64,000 nt of DNA from Pseudomonas beijingensis (GTDB taxonomy: Bacteria > Pseudomonadota > Gammaproteobacteria > Pseudomonadales > Pseudomonadaceae), in the NCBI RefSeq assembly GCF_030687295.1, contig NZ_CP117425.1, forward strand, positions 1,988,001 to 2,052,000. Reading direction: 5' to 3'. Under the pieces are notes generated by a model, which saw only the letters and a program-made list of their open reading frames with translations, ran no database searches and was not told the DNA's origin. Positions 58,648 through 64,000 of the stretch are shown here, in pieces. A program made the translations under genes and the position numbers. Position 1 is the first letter of the stretch. Each line of letters begins with the position of its first letter.

Positions 58648-59622
58648 TTACATGACTCCCGCACGCAGCAAATCGTGCATGTTCAGGGCGCCCACCGGAC
58701 GGTCGTCGTCGTCGACGACCACCAGGGCGCTGATCTTGTGGTCTTCCATGATTTTCAGGGCCTCGGCGGCGAGCATCTCGGCGCGGGCAGTCTTGCCGTG
58801 AGGCGTCATGACTTGCTCGATGGTCGCGCTATGAATGTCGATGGTGCGGTCCAGGGTGCGGCGCAGGTCGCCGTCGGTAAAGATCCCGGCGAGCTTGCCG
58901 TCGGTCTCCAGGACTACGGTCATGCCCAGTCCCTTGCGGGTCATTTCCATCAACGCGTCCTTGAGCAGCGTGCCGCGCAGTACCTGTGGCAATTCCTGGC
59001 CGGCGTGCATCACGTTTTCGACTTTCAGCAACAGGCGACGGCCAAGGGCGCCACCGGGGTGGGAAAAGGCGAAATCTTCGGCGGTGAAACCCCGGGCTTC
59101 CAGCAGCGCCACGGCCAGTGCATCGCCCATGACCAGCGCCGCGGTGGTGGAGGAGGTCGGCGCCAGGTTCAGCGGGCAGGCTTCGTGTTCGACATGGACG
59201 TTGAGGTTCACTTCGGCGGCCTTGGCCAGCGGCGAGGCGGGGTTGCCGGTCACGCTGATCAACTGGATGCCCAGGCGCTTGATCAGCGGCAGCAGGGTGA
59301 TGATCTCATTGGTGGAGCCGGAGTTGGACAGGGCCAGGATGACGTCGTCCCGGGTAATCATGCCCATGTCCCCGTGGCTGGCTTCGGCCGGATGGACGAA
59401 AAAAGCCGTGGTGCCGGTGCTGGCGAGGGTGGCGGCGATCTTGTTGCCGATGTGCCCGGACTTACCCATGCCGACCCCGACCACGCGGCCCTTGCTGGCC
59501 AGGATCATCTCGCAGGCGCGTACGAAATCAGCGTCGATATGGGGCAGCAAGCCTTGCACGGCTTCGAGCTCTAGGCGGATGGTACGTTGTGCCGATTGAA
59601 TCAGGTCGCTGGATTGGCTCAT
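58648..59622 (-). CDS. kdsD: Arabinose-5-phosphate isomerase
   Basis: Makes arabinose-5-P from ribulose-5-P for KDO synthesis, 324 residues. An SIS domain (about 35-170, GVGMGKSGHIGNKIAATLAS, FFVHPAEASHGDMGMI) is followed by two CBS domains (about 205-320, ending ALVVVDDDDRPVGALNMHDL). I start at MSQSSDLIQSAQRTIRLELE, the family start; the upstream frame is open but reads a hydrophobic intergenic stretch. It is divergent from mlaF. Confidence 0.95.
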   Translation of the reverse strand: MSQSSDLIQSAQRTIRLELEAVQGLLPHIDADFVRACEMILASKGRVVGVGMGKSGHIGNKIAATLASTGTTAFFVHPAEASHGDMGMITRDDVILALSNSGSTNEIITLLPLIKRLGIQLISVTGNPASPLAKAAEVNLNVHVEHEACPLNLAPTSSTTAALVMGDALAVALLEARGFTAEDFAFSHPGGALGRRLLLKVENVMHAGQELPQVLRGTLLKDALMEMTRKGLGMTVVLETDGKLAGIFTDGDLRRTLDRTIDIHSATIEQVMTPHGKTARAEMLAAEALKIMEDHKISALVVVDDDDRPVGALNMHDLLRAGVM

Positions 59623-59746
59623 GTCAGAAATCGTATAGCCCGATGAAAAGGCGGCGATTATAGCGGCAATGAACAATTCCCTCACGTAAGTTCGTCATGC
59701 TTTGTTCGAGGGGCCGCAACGATTGACATAAAATGTGGCTTTTTCC

Positions 59747-59761
59747 TTAAGCCAGGCTTAA
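59747..59761. promoter_or_regulatory. 15-bp palindrome in the kdsD-mlaF divergent region
   Basis: TTAAGCC-A-GGCTTAA is perfect. It lies between the two divergent starts and near a TTGACA (59723-59728). It could be an operator or promoter element; which regulator would use it is unknown. Confidence 0.4.
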
Positions 59762-59778
59762 CGGGCGGGGCGTTGGCC

Positions 59779-59808
59779 TTGGGCGCTTGGCTGTTGCAGT
59801 GATATAGT
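59779..59808 (+). promoter_or_regulatory. Candidate promoter for mlaFEDCB
   Basis: TTGGGC (59779-59784) and TATAGT (59803-59808) are 18 bases apart. The -10 is 5 of 6 to consensus and the -35 is weak. It ends about 88 bases before the mlaF ATG. Confidence 0.4.
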
Positions 59809-59895
59809 TCGCCGCCGGTTCGCGTGCCCGGCGGTACCGGCGCTTGTCGGCTGCCCGGGGCATTTGAATGTGAGGCTGCATCGCAAGGAGTTTAG

Positions 59896-60705
59896 ATGAG
59901 TGCCGACAACGCCTACGCGGTCGAGCTGAAGGGACTGTCCTTCAAGCGAGGGACGCGCAGCATTTTCAATGACATCGATATTCGCATACCACGGGGCAAG
60001 GTCACCGGCATCATGGGGCCGTCCGGGTGTGGCAAGACCACGTTGCTGCGGCTGATGGGGGCACAACTGCGCCCCAGCGCCGGCGAAGTCTGGGTCAATG
60101 GCCAGAATCTTCCCCAATTGTCTCGCAGCGACCTGTTCGATGCGCGCAAGCACATGGGCGTACTGTTCCAGAGCGGCGCGCTGTTTACCGACCTTGATGT
60201 GTTCGAGAACGTGGCGTTCCCACTGCGAGTCCATACCGACCTGCCGGAAGAGATGATTCGCGACATCGTCCTGCTCAAGTTGCAGGCCGTCGGGCTGCGC
60301 GGGGCCATCGACCTGATGCCGGACGAACTGTCCGGCGGCATGAAGCGTCGCGTCGCCTTGGCGCGGGCGATTGCCCTCGATCCGAAGATCCTTATGTACG
60401 ACGAGCCCTTCGTCGGCCAGGACCCGATCGCCATGGGCGTGCTCGTGCGCCTGATCCGCCTGCTCAACGATGCGCTGGGCATCACCAGTATCGTGGTCTC
60501 CCACGACCTGGCCGAAACCGCCAGCATTGCCGACTACATCTATGTGGTTGGCGACGGCCAGGTGCTGGGGCAGGGCACACCGCAGGAGCTGGCGGATTCG
60601 GACAACCCGCGCATTCGCCAATTCATGAAGGGTGATCCGGACGGGCCAGTGGCGTTCCATTTTCCGGCCACGGATTACCGTACCGATCTGCTGGGGAAGC
60701 GCTGA
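59896..60705 (+). CDS. mlaF: Phospholipid-transport ABC ATPase MlaF
   Basis: ATPase of the Mla system that keeps phospholipid out of the outer leaflet, 269 residues. Walker [21 protein letters not shown] is near 43-50, the signature [14 protein letters not shown] near 146 and Walker [14 protein letters not shown] follows. AAGGAG lies about 8 bases upstream. The stop and the mlaE start overlap by one base (TGATG). Confidence 0.96.
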   Translation: MSADNAYAVELKGLSFKRGTRSIFNDIDIRIPRGKVTGIMGPSGCGKTTLLRLMGAQLRPSAGEVWVNGQNLPQLSRSDLFDARKHMGVLFQSGALFTDLDVFENVAFPLRVHTDLPEEMIRDIVLLKLQAVGLRGAIDLMPDELSGGMKRRVALARAIALDPKILMYDEPFVGQDPIAMGVLVRLIRLLNDALGITSIVVSHDLAETASIADYIYVVGDGQVLGQGTPQELADSDNPRIRQFMKGDPDGPVAFHFPATDYRTDLLGKR

Positions 60706-61502
60706 TGCGCAAGAAATCACTATTGGAAAGAATTCGCCTGTTCGGCCGCTCCGGCATCGACGTGGTGGCAGTACTGGGCCGTTCCTCGCTGTTTTTGATG
60801 CACGCCTTGCTCGGTCGCAACTCGACGGGCGGCGGTTTTGGCCTGCTGGTCAAGCAGTTGCACTCGGTGGGCGTGATGTCCCTGGTGATCATCGTGGTCT
60901 CCGGGATTTTCATCGGCATGGTGCTGGCGCTGCAGGGCTTCAGCATTTTGTCCAGCTACGGTTCGGAGCAGGCGGTGGGGCAGATGGTTGCCCTGACACT
61001 GCTGCGCGAGCTCGGCCCCGTGGTGACCGCGTTGCTGTTCGCCGGGCGGGCCGGCTCGGCGCTGACGGCTGAAATCGGTAACATGAAGTCCACCGAACAG
61101 CTGTCGAGCCTGGAAATGATCGGTGTCGACCCGCTCAAGTACATCATTGCCCCGCGCCTGTGGGCCGGCTTCATTTCCCTGCCGGTGCTGGCGATGATTT
61201 TCAGCGTCGTGGGGATCTGGGGCGGTTCCTGGGTGGCCGTCGACTGGCTGGGGGTCTATGAGGGTTCCTATTGGGCCAACATGCAAAACAGCGTCGATTT
61301 CCTCGACGATGTCCTCAATGGCGTGATCAAAAGTGCCGTGTTCGCGTTCGTCGTGACCTGGATCGCCGTGTTTCAAGGCTATGACTGTGAGCCCACTTCA
61401 GAGGGGATCAGCCGTGCCACAACCAAGACCGTGGTGTACGCCTCGCTGGCGGTCCTGGGCCTCGACTTTATTCTGACCGCCTTGATGTTTGGAGATTTCT
61501 GA
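60705..61502 (+). CDS. mlaE: Phospholipid-transport permease MlaE
   Basis: Inner-membrane MlaE-family permease of 265 residues. It has the family segments [40 protein letters not shown] and [20 protein letters not shown], and ends [13 protein letters not shown]. It shares the stop/start base with mlaD (TGATG). Confidence 0.96.
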   Translation: MRKKSLLERIRLFGRSGIDVVAVLGRSSLFLMHALLGRNSTGGGFGLLVKQLHSVGVMSLVIIVVSGIFIGMVLALQGFSILSSYGSEQAVGQMVALTLLRELGPVVTALLFAGRAGSALTAEIGNMKSTEQLSSLEMIGVDPLKYIIAPRLWAGFISLPVLAMIFSVVGIWGGSWVAVDWLGVYEGSYWANMQNSVDFLDDVLNGVIKSAVFAFVVTWIAVFQGYDCEPTSEGISRATTKTVVYASLAVLGLDFILTALMFGDF

Positions 61503-61969
61503 TGCAAAACCGCACCCTGGAAATCGGTGTCGGCCTTTTCTTGCTGGCTGGCATCCTGGCTTTGCTGCTGCTGGCCCTGCGGGTCAGTGGATTGGCGCCG
61601 ACGGCAAGCACCGATACTTATAAACTTTATGCAAACTTTGACAATATCGCCGGTTTGACGGTCAGAGCCAAGGTGACCATGGCCGGTGTGACCATCGGCA
61701 AGGTCACGGCAATCGATCTTAACCGCGAGGATTTCACCGGTCGGGTGACGCTGCAGCTGGAAAAGCGCGTGGACAACCTGCCGACTGACTCCACTGCATC
61801 TATCCTCACGGCCGGGCTGCTGGGCGAGAAATACATTGGCATCAGCGTGGGTGGGGAAGACACCGTGCTCAAGGACGGCGGCGTCATCCATGACACGCAG
61901 TCGTCCCTGGTGCTCGAGGACCTGATCGGTAAATTCCTGCTCAATACCGTTAGCAAAGACGCCAAATGA
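61502..61969 (+). CDS. mlaD: Phospholipid-transport MCE protein MlaD
   Basis: Inner-membrane-anchored MCE protein that forms a hexameric lipid pore, 155 residues. One N-terminal helix (IGVGLFLLAGILALLLLALR) is followed by the MCE domain (YKLYANFDNIAGLTVRAKVT, then LGEKYIGISVGGEDTVLKDG). It lies between mlaE and mlaC with a 1-base overlap upstream. Confidence 0.96.
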   Translation: MQNRTLEIGVGLFLLAGILALLLLALRVSGLAPTASTDTYKLYANFDNIAGLTVRAKVTMAGVTIGKVTAIDLNREDFTGRVTLQLEKRVDNLPTDSTASILTAGLLGEKYIGISVGGEDTVLKDGGVIHDTQSSLVLEDLIGKFLLNTVSKDAK

Positions 61970-61980
61970 GGAGCTTTTGA

Positions 61981-62634
61981 ATGATCTCTATCTTGCGACG
62001 TAGCCTGTTGGTGCTGCTCGCGGCGCTGCCGTTGATGGCCAACGCCGTGGCCGCGCCTTCGGCCCATGACATCATCCAGGACACGACCACCCGGTTGTTG
62101 GCGGACCTTGCCGCCAATAAAGAGAAATACAAGCAGGACCCCAGCGCCTTCTATGACGCGCTGAACGGCATCGTCGGCCCGGTGGTGGACGCCGATGGCA
62201 TCTCCAAGAGCATCATGACCGTCAAGTACTCGCGCAAGGCAAGCCCGGCGCAGATGACCCGCTTCCAGGAGAACTTCAAACGCAGCCTGATGCAGTTCTA
62301 TGGCAACGCCTTGCTGGAATACAACAACCAGGGCATCACCGTTTCCCCGGCCAAGGACGAAAGCGGCACCCGCACCAGCGTCGACATGCAGGTCAAGGGC
62401 AACAACGGCGCGGTCTACCCTGTGTCCTACACACTCGAGAAAATCAACGGCGAGTGGAAGGTGCGCAACGTGATCATCAATGGCATCAACATTGGCAAGC
62501 TGTTCCGCGATCAGTTCGCCGACGCGATGCAGCGCAACGGCAACGACCTGGACAAGACCATCAACGGTTGGGCCGGTGAAGTCGCCAAGGCCAAGGAAGT
62601 GACCGAAGAAGCCAAAGAGAACCAGGAACAATGA
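61981..62634 (+). CDS. mlaC: Periplasmic phospholipid carrier MlaC
   Basis: Shuttles phospholipid between MlaD and the outer-membrane MlaA complex, 217 residues. The signal peptide is MISILRRSLLVLLAALPLMANAVA, then the Tol-Tol-Ttg2 domain (PSAHDIIQDTTTRLLADLAA, GIVGPVVDADGISKSIMTVK, NGEWKVRNVIINGINIGKLF). GAGGAG lies upstream. Its stop overlaps the mlaB start (ATGA). Confidence 0.95.
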   Translation: MISILRRSLLVLLAALPLMANAVAAPSAHDIIQDTTTRLLADLAANKEKYKQDPSAFYDALNGIVGPVVDADGISKSIMTVKYSRKASPAQMTRFQENFKRSLMQFYGNALLEYNNQGITVSPAKDESGTRTSVDMQVKGNNGAVYPVSYTLEKINGEWKVRNVIINGINIGKLFRDQFADAMQRNGNDLDKTINGWAGEVAKAKEVTEEAKENQEQ

Positions 62635-62949
62635 TCGAGTCGGTGAGTGAGTCGGCCGTTCGTCTGGGCGGGGCTGGTGAGCTGCTGCTCAGTGGCGTGC
62701 TGGACTACCGCACCGGCCCGGCCTTGCGCAAGCAGGGCCAGGCGCTGATCAAGTCCGTCGGCGCCGCCGAGGGTGGTCATTGACTGCTCGGCGGTGCGCA
62801 AGTCCAGCAGTGTCGGCTTGTCGCTGCTGCTGTGCTTCATGCGGGACGCCAAGGCGGCCGGCAAAACGTGGAGCATCCGTGGGATGCCCGAAGACATGCG
62901 CGAAATAGCCCAGGTCAGCGAGCTGACCGAGCTGTTGGCGCACTCCTGA
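62631..62949 (+). pseudogene. mlaB: STAS-domain Mla subunit MlaB, with one +1 frameshift
   Basis: Cytoplasmic STAS protein that supports the MlaFE ATPase. The start overlaps mlaC (ATGA): MIESVSESAVRLGGAGELLL, then DYRTGPALRKQGQALIKSVG. The frame breaks at GAGGGTGG (62771-62773). With one G fewer it continues AAEVVIDCSAVRKSSSVGLS, LLLCFMRDAKAAGKTWSIRG and stops at 62947-62949, giving 105 residues with the STAS phospho-site region DCSAVRKSSSVG. An extra G in a short run is most likely a sequence error. Confidence 0.87.
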
Positions 62950-62969
62950 CCCACATCGTTGGAAAAGTC

Positions 62970-63018
62970 CCCCCGTCAGAGTCCTGCTTCGCGGGGTTCG
63001 CAGGCGCGGGGCTTTTTT
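62970..63018 (+). terminator. Probable terminator after mlaB
   Basis: CCCCG and CGGGG stems enclose CCTGC/GCAGG (around CTTCGCGGGGTTC) and are followed by CTTTTTTG. The outer stem is short, so folding strength is uncertain. Confidence 0.6.
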
Positions 63019-63064
63019 GTATGATGTGCGACCCGCGCGCACAGGGCGCCGATTGAGGTTGAGC

Positions 63065-64000
<936 letters not shown>

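Overview
The window reads as the chromosome of a Pseudomonas species, most likely of the P. fluorescens group. The DNA is GC-rich with tight operons. From memory, the gene order follows P. aeruginosa PAO1 from about PA4450 (murA) to PA4506 (dppF). The intergenic DNA is full of fluorescens-type REP/REPIN palindromes built around GAGCAAGCTTGCTC or GAGGGAGCTTGCTCCC. I recognise about 58 protein genes and see no rRNA, tRNA, CRISPR array or prophage.

Layout. (1) 1-12474, minus strand: a dipeptide ABC uptake locus, dppF (cut by the window edge), dppD, dppC, dppB, four paralogous DppA-type binding proteins and one OprD-family porin. (2) 12475-15245: a gene-poor repeat island with a 73-bp tandem array, an intact IS4-family insertion sequence (12894-14315, 17-bp inverted repeats, 9-bp target duplication), a conserved palindrome-rich element split by that IS, and a folded leader before a DUF6124 gene. 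(3) 15246-18738: DUF6124, a SIMPL-domain periplasmic protein and the redox two-component pair RoxS/RoxR. (4) 18831-31314: accessory block with an SbmA/BacA-like ABC exporter-fold gene, a FadR-type regulator, a D-glucarate/galactarate pathway (kdgD, semialdehyde dehydrogenase, MFS permease, garD), an AEC carrier, a Ca2+/Na+ antiporter with a carboxymuconolactone-decarboxylase-like protein, and an RlpA-like lipoprotein. (5) 31524-48514: gatCAB, mreBCD, maf, rng, yhdP, a nitrilase-family amidase, tldD, darP and pmbA. (6) 48636-52439: Fur-controlled fagA-fumC-orfX-sodA plus a ZIP transporter. (7) 52615-59622, minus strand: kdsD-kdsC-lptC-lptA-lptB-rpoN-hpf-ptsN-rapZ-ptsO. (8) 59896-64000: mlaFEDCB, ibaG and the start of murA.

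Functional logic. Dipeptides cross the outer membrane through the OprD porin, are bound by one of several DppA proteins and imported by DppBCDF. Glucarate/galactarate is imported by the MFS permease, dehydrated by GarD (galactarate branch) and KdgD, and oxidised to 2-oxoglutarate. A shared GTTGTACGAT sequence before both the FadR-type gene and kdgD is a likely operator. The kds/lpt and mla blocks make LPS and keep the outer membrane asymmetric. fagA-fumC-sodA supplies iron-free replacements when iron is scarce.

Main caution and most notable points. Six genes (sbmA-like, fadR-type, yhdP, ptsN, mlaB, ibaG) carry nine single-base indels, mostly in short homopolymers and in four tight patches. 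Correcting each restores an exact full-length protein, so these look like sequence or assembly errors rather than pseudogenes. Other points for follow-up are the DUF6124 leader with competing hairpins, two likely ATT start codons (mreC and the CaCA antiporter), a leader hairpin shared by two dppA genes, and the apparent loss of psdR/mdpA.
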